In this document: piece by piece, positions 1 to 14,000 of the stretch
How positions within the stretch are numbered: the stretch's first letter is position 1
Layout: every line of letters starts with the position of its first letter
NCBI GenBank assembly: GCA_964016985.1
Contig: OZ024825.1
Location: 5,140,056 to 5,204,055 of the forward strand
Length of the DNA: 64,000 nt
Reading direction: 5' to 3'
Origin: Anodontia alba
Taxonomy: Eukaryota; Mollusca; Bivalvia; Lucinida; Lucinidae
Position numbers and translations under genes: made by a program
The notes under the pieces: generated by a model
What the model saw: the letters and a program-made list of their open reading frames with translations, nothing else
Told to the model about the DNA's origin: nothing
Database searches by the model: none

Positions 1-182
1 TTCTGTGGCTTTCCATGTAGTTGGTTTTGGTGTGGTTGTGAGTGCCATAACATCCCGGGTATTACAGCCTGGTATTTGGGGGCCAAATATCGTAGCCACT
101 CCTGTAGTGTTGAGCTCATCTCTTAAATCCTTCAGTGGACGCAAGCGAAACGGTTTCTCACCATTAGGGTAAAACGTCACCT
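1..182 (-). CDS. Exon k (partial): laminin-G closing segment and Thr/Pro-rich stalk
   Basis: The acceptor is TTTTTCAG|AGGTGACG. The alternative acceptor two bases later would give an immediate stop, which fixes the exon end at 182. Sixty further codons stay open to position 1. The residues include EVTFYPNGEKPFRLRPLKDL, IFGPQIPGC and the low-complexity ALTTTPKPTTWKATE. 'RPLKDLRDEL' followed by a Cys about 25 residues later matches the segment after the last laminin-G domain of Caspr/neurexin IV. The Thr/Pro stretch should lead to the transmembrane helix outside the window. NTT is a potential glycosylation site. Confidence 0.85.
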
Positions 183-3100
183 CTGAAAAAAGTATAGAAC
201 ACAAGACTAATGTTGGGTTAGAATATAATTGCTGGAGACTAAAAAAGAGCTACCATATGTAAACTGACCTAAAATTTCGAACATTTTATTCCATTTCTTT
301 TCTTGACCTAGTTTTTGCTTTTTATGCAACTTTTCTTAAAATACCCATTGGAAGACCTAGACCAGGGTTAGTTTGAGCTGGGTTTGCACTGTTTGTGTAA
401 TTATGCAGTTTTGTCAAATACTTTAGTGTAGGAAACTTTACGTCATTTACCTTAATAATATCCTAAGTACTATATAAACTTTGTATATTAGGACATCTTA
501 TTTCCTTACCATACTTAGTGGTGTATATAGATGTCATAAAGAGGGTGTGGTATATATGGATATTGTGGTGCATATGAATGTTATAAAGAGGGTGTGGTGT
601 ATATGGATGTTATAAAGAGGTTGTAGAGTATATGGATGTTATAAAAAGGTTATGGTGTATATGGATGTTGTGAAGAAGTTTTGGAGTATATGGATGTAAC
701 AAAGAGGGTGTGGTGTATATGGATGTAATAAAAAGGTTGTGGTGTATATGGGTGTAATAAAGCGGTTGTGTGTATATGGATGATATGAAGAAGTTTTGGT
801 GTATAGGGATGTTATAGAGAGGTTGTGGTATATATGGATGTAATAAAGAGGTTGTGGTGTATATGGATGTAATAGAGGGTGTGGCATATATGGATGTAAT
901 AAAGAAGTTGTGGTGTATATGGATGTTATAAAGAGGTTGTGGTGTATATGGATGTTATGAAGAGGTTGTGGTATATATGGATGTAATAAAGCGGTTGTGG
1001 TGTAGATGAATGTTATAAAGAGGTTGTGATGTATATGAATGTCATGTAGAGGTTATGGCACACATGGATGTTATGAAGAGGCTGTGGTATATATGGATGT
1101 AATAAAGAGATTGTGGTGTATATGGATGTTATAAAGAGGTTGTAGTCTATATGAATGTCATGTAGAGGTTATGGTGTATATGGAGTTATGAAGAGGATGT
1201 GGTATATACGGATGTAATAAAGAGGTTGTGGTGTATATGGATGTTATAATGAGGGTGTGGTGTATACCGATGTTATGAAGAGGTTGTGGTATATATGGAT
1301 GTAATAAAGCAGTTGTAGTGTAGATGAATGTTTTAAAGAGGTTGGCGTGTATATGAATGTCATGTAGAGGTTATGGTGCATACGGATGTTATGAAGAGGT
1401 TGTGGTATATATGAATGTAATAAAGAGGTTGTGGTGTATATGGATGTTATAAAGAGGTTGTGGTCTATATGAATGTCAAGCAGAGGTTATGGTGTATATG
1501 GATGTTATGAAGAGGTTGTGGTATATATGGATGTAATAAAGAGGTTGTGGTGTATATGGATGTTATAATGAGGGTGTGGTGTATACGGGTATTATGAAGA
1601 GGTTGTGCTATATATGGATGTAATAAAGAGGTTGTGGCATATATGGATGTTATAATGAGGGTGTGGTGTATATGGATGTAATGAGGGTGTGGTGTATATG
1701 GATGTAATAAAGAGGGTGTGGTGTATATGGATGTAATAAAGAGGGTGTGGTGTATATGGATGTTATAAAGAGGGTGTGGGGTATATAGATGTAATAAAGA
1801 GGTTGTGGTGAAGATGGATGTTATAAAGAGATTGTGGTATATGTGGATGTAATAAAGAGGTTTGGGTGTATATGGATGTTAAGAACAGGCTGTGGTATAT
1901 ATGGATGATAAAAGAGGCTGACATGTGGTTTGATGAATGTTATACAGAGGTTGTGGTGAATATGGATGTTATAAAAAAGGTTGTGGTGTATATGGTAGTT
2001 TTGAAGAGGTTGTATGGTATATGATAGACTTGGTAGTTTTCTGCGGTTTTCACAAGGGAGAAAATTTCTGTGACTTCCTCTTTGTTTCTCTCCCCAAGGG
2101 AGCGAATTCTTTCCATTTTGAATAAACTCCTTTTTAAAAGGGAAATAAAACACATGATCTGAGAGAGCTGCCTCAGAGAAAGTTTATTGTTCCCTTAAAT
2201 AATCAGGGCCTGGTTGTTCAAAGCATGGTTAACATAATGAGCTCGTTAGTGATCAAAATGTTAACTGTTCTAGTAAGTGCAAAATCTAATTCACAGGTAT
2301 TTTTGCTGAAAAAAAAATGTGAGTAGCTTTTCACAATTTTTCTTTTTCAACAAAAATATCAGCCTATATTTAATGATCAAAGTTTTAACGGTACGTTAAC
2401 TAATGACATCATTAATTTTGAACAACTGGGTCCAGGTATAAATTCACCTTACCTGATATACATCCAGTGAAATTTGAATATTTAATGTAGTCTGCAGTGT
2501 CAGTCATCTCTTTGAACTGTGAGTTGAGTATTCCGCCAATCATGATCGTATCAAGTTCATCCAGGGCATTGTCAGGAACAGCAACTCTGCCAATACCTTC
2601 TTCATCCAACTGTAATATATAGGGCAAGATGTGTGCAATAACCAAAACAACAGCAGTATATGACATTAAAAATATTCTATTGACAACCCCTTTTTTCTCA
2701 AAGAAATGTGAACTGTCTGGATGCAGGTAGACAATTCACAAGAAATGTCAAGCCTTATTTTTTTTTCTGAAAAAAAAAAAAAAAAAGAGAATATTCTCAG
2801 CAACATTTCTTTAGGTCTAAGTGGCTACAGGGTTCATGAACACCCTTAACTCTTAAACTGCCAATCACAACAATTGTCATCTGCTTTGTCATCTGCTTGT
2901 GATTTTAAAAGTCATTTCTGCAAACAGTGTGGACCCAGATCAGACTGCTCCTCTAGGAGCAGTCTGATCTGGGTCCACACTGTGTGCCGGTATGCAAAAA
3001 ATAGGACTGAAAAGTTTGCAAGAATATTCAGCAGATGACATAAACAGACGACATTTTCAGATGCTGGTTTTCTTGGCGCTTTAAGGGTTAACTGGCCAGT

Positions 3101-4963
3101 ACTACAGTTTTAAGCCTTAAAATTCCTATCACAAGTGCAGCAGATGACCTTCTGTTGTTGTTGTTGTTTTTTTGTATTGTTTTTTTTTTTTTGTATTTTT
3201 CGGAGAAATTAAGACTTGACAAATCATTTTAAATGTCTGCTTGGCAGATGATTCACATGAAATGTGAAGACTTATTCTCCCACTCTAAAAAAAAAAAAAA
3301 AAAAAGAATGTTGTCTGCTTTAGACTTGCTTTAAGAGTTAAAAAAAAGAAAACTATCTTTAAACTATCAGTAAAAATCCAAGGGAATCAAACAAAACTGC
3401 TGCAGTGGGGTATCAAAATATAGTGTTGTGAAATAGTAAGACATCAAATTATTTTTAGTGCTTAAAGAGCCAAGCAAAATATGTGGCTTACACTATTCTA
3501 TTTTTTTTTTTTTTTCATTGAAAATAAATCTTGACATTTCATGTGAATAATCTGCCAAGCAGATGATTCACATGAAATGTCAAGACTTATTTTCTATGAA
3601 AACTAAAAAAACTCAAAATGTTGTCTGCTGCAGTTGTAAGGGTTAATTTCTCCATAAAAACATATGTTGTGGTACTCATTAGAAGCACCCTCACTGTGGC
3701 ACTTCTAATGAGTACCCACAACATATGTTTTCAAAGAGAAATAAGAAAACTATTTACCTCATACCTACTTTTATCTAGACTTATGCGTATATTTTTACAG
3801 AGAACAGGAGAAAATTATCCCAGAACTATCATTAAATGTTCCTCCTGAACAAGTCGTCTGCCCAGTATTTCAGCAAAAACTTTTCATATTTTTCAGTGAA
3901 AATATAAACCTTTGTGGCTTGCATACTGCAATTTATCTAACCCTTTCTCCTTGAAAAAAAGGAATACATTTTGACAAAGCATAGAATGAAAAATAAATCA
4001 ATTTTATTTTTTGTAAAATTAAAAATAGCCGAAATTTATTTTGGTACAATTACTCTATTAGAATTATTTTAATCATACTATTTTAATTAAATTTTACAAA
4101 GTTATATTGTCTTACTTAATTAATTTCAGTAATTTTCCTAAGTAGATTTTAGTAGGCTTAACCAACCCCCAGCACCTTCTGGACGCAGTGCAAAGGGCAG
4201 ATAATTCTCGTAAAATCTTGATGTCATGCATTGCTATTCATTATGCTGATCATTTCTTTGTAGTGTTAATAAAATCTAATAAAAACTGTAGAAGAAGTTT
4301 GCATCACAAAGCTGGATGATGATGATGATGGTTTGGTATTTACATCCCTTTCAACATTATTGAAGTCATATCAAGATGATAGCAGGATGATAATCAAAGG
4401 TTCTGTGCAATAAACCACCGTATAGTCATGAGCTGAATTCTGCCTCCAGACCTCATGATCCCATTACGAAAACATGCCTATTTTAAATATACTGAAAAGT
4501 TTACTACCAAAAAATGAAAATTTTCAGATGAAAAATTCTGATATTTTTCAAATTTCTGCTCACAACATAGATTGTGGGTATTCGTTAGAACTGCCTCGAT
4601 GAGGCGGTTCCTACAAGTACCCACAATATATGTTTTTGAGCAGCAATAAGAACAATAATATATACCCCTTTACTATATAAAAGTGGGGTTTAAGGGGGGT
4701 CAAAATTATATAGGCAGGTTATCATGATGCAAAGCCAGGAGTGCTAACCACTCACCCACCCAGACACTTCAAACACATACAAAGTTAGACAAACAGACTA
4801 AAATGCAAAGGACAGATAACCCTGAAATGAAAAAGTTTTGATGCCAGGTACTACTGTTCATGCTGTTTATCAATTCTGTGAAGTTTTATGAAAATCTAAC
4901 AAAAACTGTTGCAAAGGTTTGCTGTAGACAGACGGATGGAGCCAACAATTTACACTGGAACCT

Positions 4964-5056
<93 letters not shown>

Positions 5057-8000
5057 GCATCCCCACACAAAAATGTATAGATTATATGGAAAAATGACCA
5101 TTTATGGTCATTTTTCCATATAATCTATACATTTTTTTGGGGATAAAATTTATGGTCATTTTTCTATATAATCTATACACTTTTGCTTGGATATAACACG
5201 GTTGATAAGCTAACAAGGTTTTGCTTTGGATCCCAGCAACAGTTTTATAAAGAGGTTGTGGTGTACTAATTGGCCCTTGTCCTGCTGAATAAATTAAGAT
5301 GCCATGCCCATTTTTAATTTTCAGCCAATCAGATTACTTGATCCTAATTATTGATATAAGTTCACATACTGAATGGCAAACAGTGCAGATCCAGATCAGT
5401 TGGCTTCTTCAGAAGCCAACTGATCTATAACTACACTTTTTTCAAATGCAGGATATATCCGGGCTCAGCAGGACAAGGGCTAACAGACCAACTAACAGAC
5501 TGATACCCCTTCTTAGGGAATATAACATTAATCTGGAGAAGAACTCTGCCACGAAAAGGGATTCTAATCTGAGATTGCTATAACATCAATAATAACCAAA
5601 CCCTTAATGCTTGGCATGCTGGGAATAAAATACTGTAGATGACATTATGAAATACTTTTCTTATTTTTCCAAGAAAACAGGGTCTGACATTTCATGCAAG
5701 TTGTCTCCTTGGGTGACAATTTGCATGAAATGTAAGAGCCTATTTGCTAGGAAAAATAAGAAAAATATTATCAACTTTAATATCGTCTACTAAATTTGCC
5801 CAGATGAATATATGAAAAAAAATCAAACTGTTGTCTGCTGCAGTTGAGAATAGCACTTTAACCTTTTACTCTCTGGGCAAATTCAGCAGACAACAAACTG
5901 GTGACATTTTCCTTATTTTACCAAGAAAATAGACTCAAAACCTATTTTCTGGGAAAAATGTTTAAAAACGTCTGTTGGATTTTTCCCAGCATGCTGTGAA
6001 TTAAGGATTAGTTAGCCCACTGATCAACCAGCAAATTTTCTGGTTTTAGTCTTGACATAAATGACAAATATAAATACAACACACAAAGCTAAACATGCAA
6101 TATTAACCCCTAACATGCTGAATACATTAAGATGCCATGCCCATTTCTAATTATTAGCCAATTAAATTACTTGATCCAGATTATGGACACAAATTCACAT
6201 ACTGAATGACAAACAGTAAAGATCCAGATCAGTTGGCTTCTTCACTGTTTGCAAAGGCAGGGTATATCTGAGTTCAACAGGACAAGGGTTAAAATGCTTA
6301 CTACTCTGGGTAAAATTTTCAGCAGACCACATTTTGAATCATTTTTCTTATTTTTCAAAAAAAAAAAAAGTAAACAAACAAGATTTGACATTTCATGCAA
6401 ACTGTCTCCCAAGGAGACAGTTTGCATGAAATGTCAAGGCTGCTTTCTGAGAAATTAAGAAAAATATCATCGATTTGTCGTCTGCTGAATTTGCCCAGAG
6501 ATTGTTAAAGTTAACTCATAGAATGCTTATCAGATTAGCAGGTGAGAAATTTCTGACATTTTTCTTATCTTTTAGAGAAGACAAGATTTGATAACTTCTT
6601 TTTTCTCTAAAAAAACCAAAGAAACATCTTTTAGAATACTGTCTGCTAATATTTAAATTTGGAATATAAGGGTTAAATAAAATTACATGTAAAATTTCTG
6701 CTGAGTTCAACAACACCGCCACCTGTTTCCTATGCTGCAGATAAGCATTAGTGGACATATTAATCTTTAATGCTTAGCACTCTGGGTAAAAAATTTCAGC
6801 AGACAACATTTTGAAATATTTTCATTCTTTTCCCAGAAAACAGAATTCGACATTTCATGTAAATTGTCTCCCTTGGCTCTTTACCTATATGGCAGCAACA
6901 TCTGGATGCATAAATGTCAACAATTATTTTCCAAATGCTCAATCTAATCTGTGATACATTTTGACCTCTAGCCCAACCCCAAGGCATGACCCTGGGCAAC
7001 TCTAGCACAGAATTGAAGGTTTAGGTCTGGGTAGGTAGCATACAAAATTTCAACTTCCAAACATAAAAGATACCTATGTTATGACCTCCAAGAAAAATGC
7101 AGACATAAATGTCAATGTAAATTTAAATGTAAACTTAAACATTTGTTAGACTCCGGTTATGAGCCCGACATAAGCAAGTATGGATTTAACATCACAGTGA
7201 AATGCTATATGCCCCACTGCTGCCTTCAGCAGGCGGGGTCATCAAAAAGTGTTTCTGAATGTAGTCTGCTAAAATTTTGCCAGGTGCTAAGGTTAAGAGT
7301 AATTATGGAAAATTTCATGCAAATTTCATCACCTGTGTCCATTAGAATCAAAAGCTTTATTTTCAGAGCAAATTAAGGACAAAAAGAGACAAGGCAGACT
7401 ATTTTATATATAATAATTAAACCTTAAAATGCCATGCAATTCCCCAAGAAAAAGTCTTGCCATACACATGAATACACACATGAAATGTCAAGCCTTATTT
7501 CCTCCAAAAAGAAAACTGTAACCATAGTTCCAGATAAGGCACTTTTTCCCACCAAAGAGTATTGATATTTTTTTAAAATATATACCTACAAAAAATACCA
7601 CTGCCTACTAGCACTTTCCAATGCGAAAATACAACTACCTGTATCATGCTTGCAGCATTTTGCGATTCTTTATCACTGTTCTAGCTTAAGCCAATTCCCT
7701 GGTTTTGCAGTGATGTTACCAAACATCATTTTATGCAACGGAAACAAAACTATGACATTGGCCACTAATGACATCAATATTCAAAACGTAATGCCAGTGG
7801 TTTGCACATTTCAGCCTAATATGAGAAAACTTAAGAATAAAAATGAGAGATAAGGTATATTATAAAAACAGCATTACTGTAGTAACTTGATCTGTTGTAC
7901 TGTATTTTATGGATAAGCTGATATGTGATCCAGTGATATCAGCTCATCTGCTTGACTTTAAACTATCCGCCAGATCAAGTTTCTACAGTAATAATGTGTA

Positions 8001-11000
8001 TTTATTTTTCCACGAAACCATTTGCAATGGTGCTCATTAGAAGCACCCCACCAAGGCATGTCTAAAATATGTTTTTGTGGAGAAATAATACATGGATACC
8101 GATACCCCTCTTATCTGGAGCTATGTTGTAACTCAGAACATGTCTGCTGCAGCTGCAACTGGTGCATTATGGGTTACACTGCCATGCACATTGAACACAT
8201 ACAATGTATCATGCAAAATGCTAAAGCATTATGGTCATGCTGGAAAATGTATGCACATGCAATAAAAAATTACACCACAACCTCTTTATAACACTATTGT
8301 TGGGGTCCATAGCATAAACCGTGTTAGTTAAACAACCGTGTTATATCCAAACAAAACTGCATAGATTATATTGAAAAATGACCAGTTATGGTCATTTTTC
8401 AATATAGTCTATACATTTTGGGATCCATCTTTGAACCGTGTTATATCCAAAACCGTGTTATAACGAACCATGTTATAAATAGGTTGTAGTGTAGTGATCT
8501 GAAACTTTTTCTTTTAACTCTTTGCATGCTGGGTAATTTTGCATGCTTTTTTGTTGCCTGTGGATTTTTTTTTTTAATTAAATTTTTCAAAAAAATCTTT
8601 CAGGAATACCATCAGTGTGTCAAACAGTTTGGATCCAGATCAGGCCCGATGTTTAGTCGGGCCTGATCTGGGTCCAAACTGTTTGCAAAGTTATCAGCAG
8701 ATGACAAAAGCTGCCACTAGCAGGGAAGATTTAACCCTTTCACCTGTGAATTTGTAAAGTGGTCTCTTCCATCCTTGAATTAGAACTTGCCCACTAATGC
8801 AAATAGGTGTTTCAGTCTAAAATCAAAAACAGAATGGCAAATAGTGTAAATCCTGATGAGATGGCTTGTTATGAGCCATCTCATCTGGATCGACACTGTT
8901 TGCAGAGGTATCCGTTTTGGTCTGCAGGGTTGAAAGAGTTAAAGTGCCACAGAACAGATTAAATTGAAATAAACCTAGTATGCTTCACCATGTTCAATAA
9001 ACAAGAACTGATTTTTATAGAAATATTCTGCCTGCCATAAATGAGAGAAATAAAAGAGATGCATGCTTATTCTATTTCCTAAATGAACATAAAGAGATAT
9101 TAATGAAATAGCAGCTGATTGTCTATTCAGACCCTAGAAAAGTATATCTGTAATATCATATATATCAAAATTAAAATGATTTATATAATAGAAATATAAA
9201 ACTCCATTCATTAAAAAAATTCAAATTGTGATCTGCTAGTTGTGATTAGTACTTTAAGGGTTAACTATTAACACTGTTTTCAGGGAAACACAGATATCTC
9301 CCCACTGTGAATTTTAGCTTTTCTACTGTTGTGACCTTGAAAATTAGGTCAAGGTCACCAAAATCTAATCTGATGTTTGTTATGTCTCAATTATATATTC
9401 ATGAAAATTTGGTAAGAATCCAAGATATTGTACAGACAAGAAAGTGTGATGCTGATACCAATGCCGACACCAATGGGATCTGCACCAAAAATAATCTGCC
9501 CACCTCCCCTTAAATGAGGGGACATAATATATAAGATGGCATTTGTATGTCTAACATCAATTTGGCATCAACAACCAACCAGCTGTGAATACACCAAAAC
9601 TAGCGTCAAACTCTGTTAGCTCATATTTCACCAGGGACAACCTTTATAATGGCTCAGCTAGTCTAAAATCTTTTAGCCTAAACAGTGCAGACAATAAAAA
9701 CAACTAATGCAGATATAGAATGTTCTCTATTGGGAGGAGATTTTTTTTTTATAGTTTCCCCCTTATCATAAGGGACATGGTGTACAGGAAAGCAAACAGG
9801 AAAACACAAAAATTGTCTCCCTTGTAAAATATGTTGGAAAACCTACCAGTTATATTCAGTGCCGTTAATCACACTCTCTTGGCTAATTCAGCAGATGACA
9901 AATTTATATATATATTTTTTTTTTTTTCTGACTTTGACATTTGAAATTGTCTCCTTAGGTGACAATATGCATATATTATCAAAGCTGATTTTCTGGGAAA
10001 AGTAAGAAAACAAATCAAAATGTAATCTGCTGAGATTTTTACCCAGCATGCTGAGTTTTCATTACCAAAACAAGCCTATTCACATATATAGAAAATTTCA
10101 CCTCCAAAAACTAACCTTTTTTCAGATAAAAAACTGATATTTTTCATGTTTCTGCTCAAAACATGTTTTTGAGCAGAAATAAGAAAAAATAGTGTATACC
10201 CCTTTAAACCCCAGTTTCACAATATAAAAATGGCGTTTAAGGGGATCAAAATTATATAGGCATGTTTTCGTGAGTAATGAATGGAGTAATGAATGGAGTC
10301 TATATAAATGAATGAATAATTCATAAAAATCACTTTCAATCAAAATAATTATAACAATGATGAAAAAAACAAAAAACATGGAATATTAAAACTTACAATA
10401 GATAAATTTTGTTTGTCATTTTATTGAAATATTTATTTCAAGTACATGTAGGTCAAACTTTATCACACTCTGGGCAAATTCAGCAGAGGTCAAACTGATA
10501 GTATTTTTCCTATATTTTCCAGAAATTAGCAGACAATATGCATAAAATGCCCGAACCTATATTCTGGAGGAAATATTTCAAACTGTCATCTGCTTAAATT
10601 TTACCCAGCTTGCTAAGAGTTAAGCCAAAAGCTAATCAGTTAATATTAGAACAGAACAAACAAATTTATTATTTCTGCAGAATGTGAGATAGTTAAGATT
10701 TGTGAGAGATTGCTCAACTAGTTGCTATAGCTTTGCGAAAGCAGCCTACATAGTAGTAAGCAGTAAGCAAACAAGACATGACATGGACAAACTGTCCTAT
10801 TTGTGATTTTACTTACGCTAACAGTTTTATGTCTAAAATTAGGATGATCTTCATTCCGCACCTGTGATTTGTTTTAGAAAATTATCAACAGATGTAAAAC
10901 ACTGAAAATAATTGCATAAAAATTTTAATTTTTATGTGTTTGGTATGTGATTTTTTTCAAACTTTTTTCAAATGTTGTTTAATCTTCAGCACTCTCTGGG

Positions 11001-14000
11001 TAAATTCAGCAGATGACAAACAAATGATATTTTTTCTTATTTTTCCTGGAAAATTGGGTTTGACATTGCATGCAAAACTTGCTGCTGAAATCTCAACTTC
11101 AATTTTCTTGGAAAATAAGAAAATATTTCAAAATGTCCTCTACTGGAATTTTTACCCAGCATGCTACTGGTTAATTTTTTTTTTTTTCCAGATTTTGCAA
11201 TGGCAAGCATACCTTGTAGATCTGCAACCATTTTGTTCTCATTTTCTTATCAATGTCACCTGATCAATAACCAAACCATGGCATTAAGGACTAAGTTACC
11301 TGCCCTAAGTCCAGCAAATAATCTCATTGATCATGGTCACCTGACTAGCAGTCTGACCAAAGAGGATACTGATCTGGTCACCTGAGTAATCGTCTGACCA
11401 AAGGGGATACTGATCTGGTCACCTGACTAACAGTTTGACCAAGTAGGATACTGATATGGTCACCCGAATAACAGTCTGACCAACTGATATACTGACCTCG
11501 CTAACTGTCTGACCAAGTAGGATACTGATTTGGTCACCTGACTAACAGTCTGACCAATTGAGATACTGACCTTGCTAACAGTCTGACCAAGTAGGATACT
11601 GACTAACAGTCTAACCGATTGAGATACTGACTTCATCACCAGACTACAGTTTGACAAATGGGGATACTGTCCTAGTCAGCTGACTAATAGTCTACCCAAT
11701 GGAGATTCTGACCTGGCTATCTGACTAACTAACAGTCTGAATGATGTGATTATATAGCCAACAATCTGACCAACAGCATGTCTGACCTGATCAAATGACC
11801 AATTATTTTTTCTTATTATGATCATCTGACCACTTTGTTGATCAGTTATGAAAGGCTAAATCAAAATTAACAGAAAAAAATGCTGGCATTATTAGCAGGC
11901 ATAATATGTGAAATATATGTATGAATATGAAACAAACTGTCTGAAATTTAAGCAAAAATTTGCAAGACACACAGCACCTAGCACTAAGAATTCATCAGAA
12001 AAGCTCTATCGTCCAGCTCTAATTTTCAATAAAAAAAGACTTGAATAATATGAATGGTAAGTGATAATGTATTAAAAGTATTTAAAAGTAATAAAAAAAA
12101 AATCATAATTATCATCATGCATTTTATTTCCTCCATGCAGGAAGTCATGCAGATTTGATCAGGGAACCAACAGGTTCAAGTACATGACTGTATATCAGGC
12201 CTGTGTACATAATTGAAAAAGAGAAGTTCTGGGAATAGTGGCTGGCTTACAAGAGAAGGGCTGTTAAAAATGCTTGACAAGCAAGGAAAGGGCCCATTTG
12301 CCATATTTGAACATGATGGCCAAGTTCAGCCTGTACATTTGTTCAGTCTAAATCATGCCCATATCTGTTTGTGGACATAATCTATGGTATCCACTGACTT
12401 TGTGTATGGAAAAACAACATCTGATCTGGCCCAGCCTTCCTTGCCCACCTATAAGCATGAGGGCTTTTTTTCTTAAATTATATATATGGCAAATATTTTA
12501 GGGGAAAGAATTTGCACCATGGAGTGTTATTTCTATAAACAGTGACTTAATGTATTTTCTTTCTATTTTGTGACATTTTAAATATATACACAGACCCGAA
12601 ATGAACACACATGTACACACATAAAAAATGGAACTGTAGAGAAATACAAATGAACATGAAAACAACAAAACATACTAAAATTGGATAAAGGTGGACCAAT
12701 TAGGTTTACATGCTTTTTTCACTTAAACTTCTCAATGTTACAATAAAACATTCTTTAAAGCTGAGAGATTTGTATTTTTGTTTTTTTTTCAGGTTTTATA
12801 TCCAACTACATCTCTGTATAACATTGTTCATTGCAGCATGGTTTTGGATAAAACTGGGTTTAAAGGTAGAGCCTGTATCAAAACAAAATGTAATGGTCAT
12901 TTATGGTTATTTTTCTATATAATCTATACATGTTTTGTTTGATACACCATTTATGGGCTCTATCAAGAGGGCACCTAAAATGTTGTATTGAAACAAAACT
13001 ATATAGATTATATAGAAAAATACCATTTATGGTCATTTTTCTATTTTGTTTGGATACAACATTATTGTTTATTCAATATGTATTTGTGTTTGGCTCCCAG
13101 CAATAATGTTATAAAGAGGTTGTATAAGAGCAATATGAGGCTGTTTAACCCTTCCATCCCCAAATTTCTGAAGTGGACTCTTCCATCTTTGAAGTTGGAC
13201 ACATCTATTGTTGTAAACAGGGATATCAATGAAAGATCAAAACAGAATGGGTAACAAGTTGATCCTGATGAAACAGCTCATTATTATCTGTCTCATCAGG
13301 ATCTACACTGTTTGCAAAAGTATCTGTTCTGGTCTGTAGGGCTGAAAGGGTTAACCCTTAACTCTTTTGGTGCCAAATTTCAGACGACATTTGTCGTCTG
13401 CTTTGTTTTTTTAACAAAATAACTGGTAATAAGTTTATATGTAAACTTGAAAGACTGAATGTCAAACAGCATAGATCCTGATGAGACAGCTCATTATGAG
13501 CCATCTCATCTGGATCTATACTGTTTGCAAAAGTCTGTTGTCATCGCCTTTGGCGGTGAAAGAGTTAAAGCACTTAGCAAAATTGCAGCAGATGACGTTC
13601 TAAATTTTTATTTATTATTCAGAGAAAATGACTTGCCAGTTCATGTGCTATGCAGGTGATTCCCATGAAATGTCAAGCCTTATTTTCTCTGAAAAATTAC
13701 AAAAAAAGAACCAAAATGCTGTCTACTGCAGTTATGATTAGCACTTTAAAGGTTAAATGAATTTTAACTAACACTACTTATTTCGCCATACATTACACAA
13801 ACGCCTATTCACATGTATTGAAAATTTCACCACCAAAAACTGAAAGTTTTCAGATAAAAATTCTGATATTTTTCAAATTTCTGCTCAAACCATAGATTGT
13901 GGGTACTCATTAGAACTGCCTCATTGAGACAGTTCTAATGAGTACCCACAATCTATGTTTTTGAGCATAGATTGTGGGCACTCATTAGAACTGCCTCATT

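Noticed and set aside
639..887. Open frames reading His-Pro-Tyr-Thr repeats
   Set aside because: Translation of the 29-bp minisatellite; no stable unit-length protein repeat or start context.
2900..3000. CRISPR array from regularly recurring inverted repeats across the window
   Set aside because: Recurring hairpins are dispersed, variably spaced and part of MITEs; eukaryotic intron context.
4860..5123. 87-residue open frame on the plus strand with an Ile-Tyr run
   Set aside because: It reads through the (TA)n microsatellite inside a MITE. Low complexity on both strands, no domain.
10934..11263. 109-residue plus-strand open frame, hydrophobic
   Set aside because: It lies across a TTAA MITE (10979-11174); the hydrophobic residues come from T-rich sequence.
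12170..12470. Possible exon in the more complex patch
   Set aside because: No open frame with phase-compatible GT-AG sites on the minus strand; the gene's exon chain closes without it.
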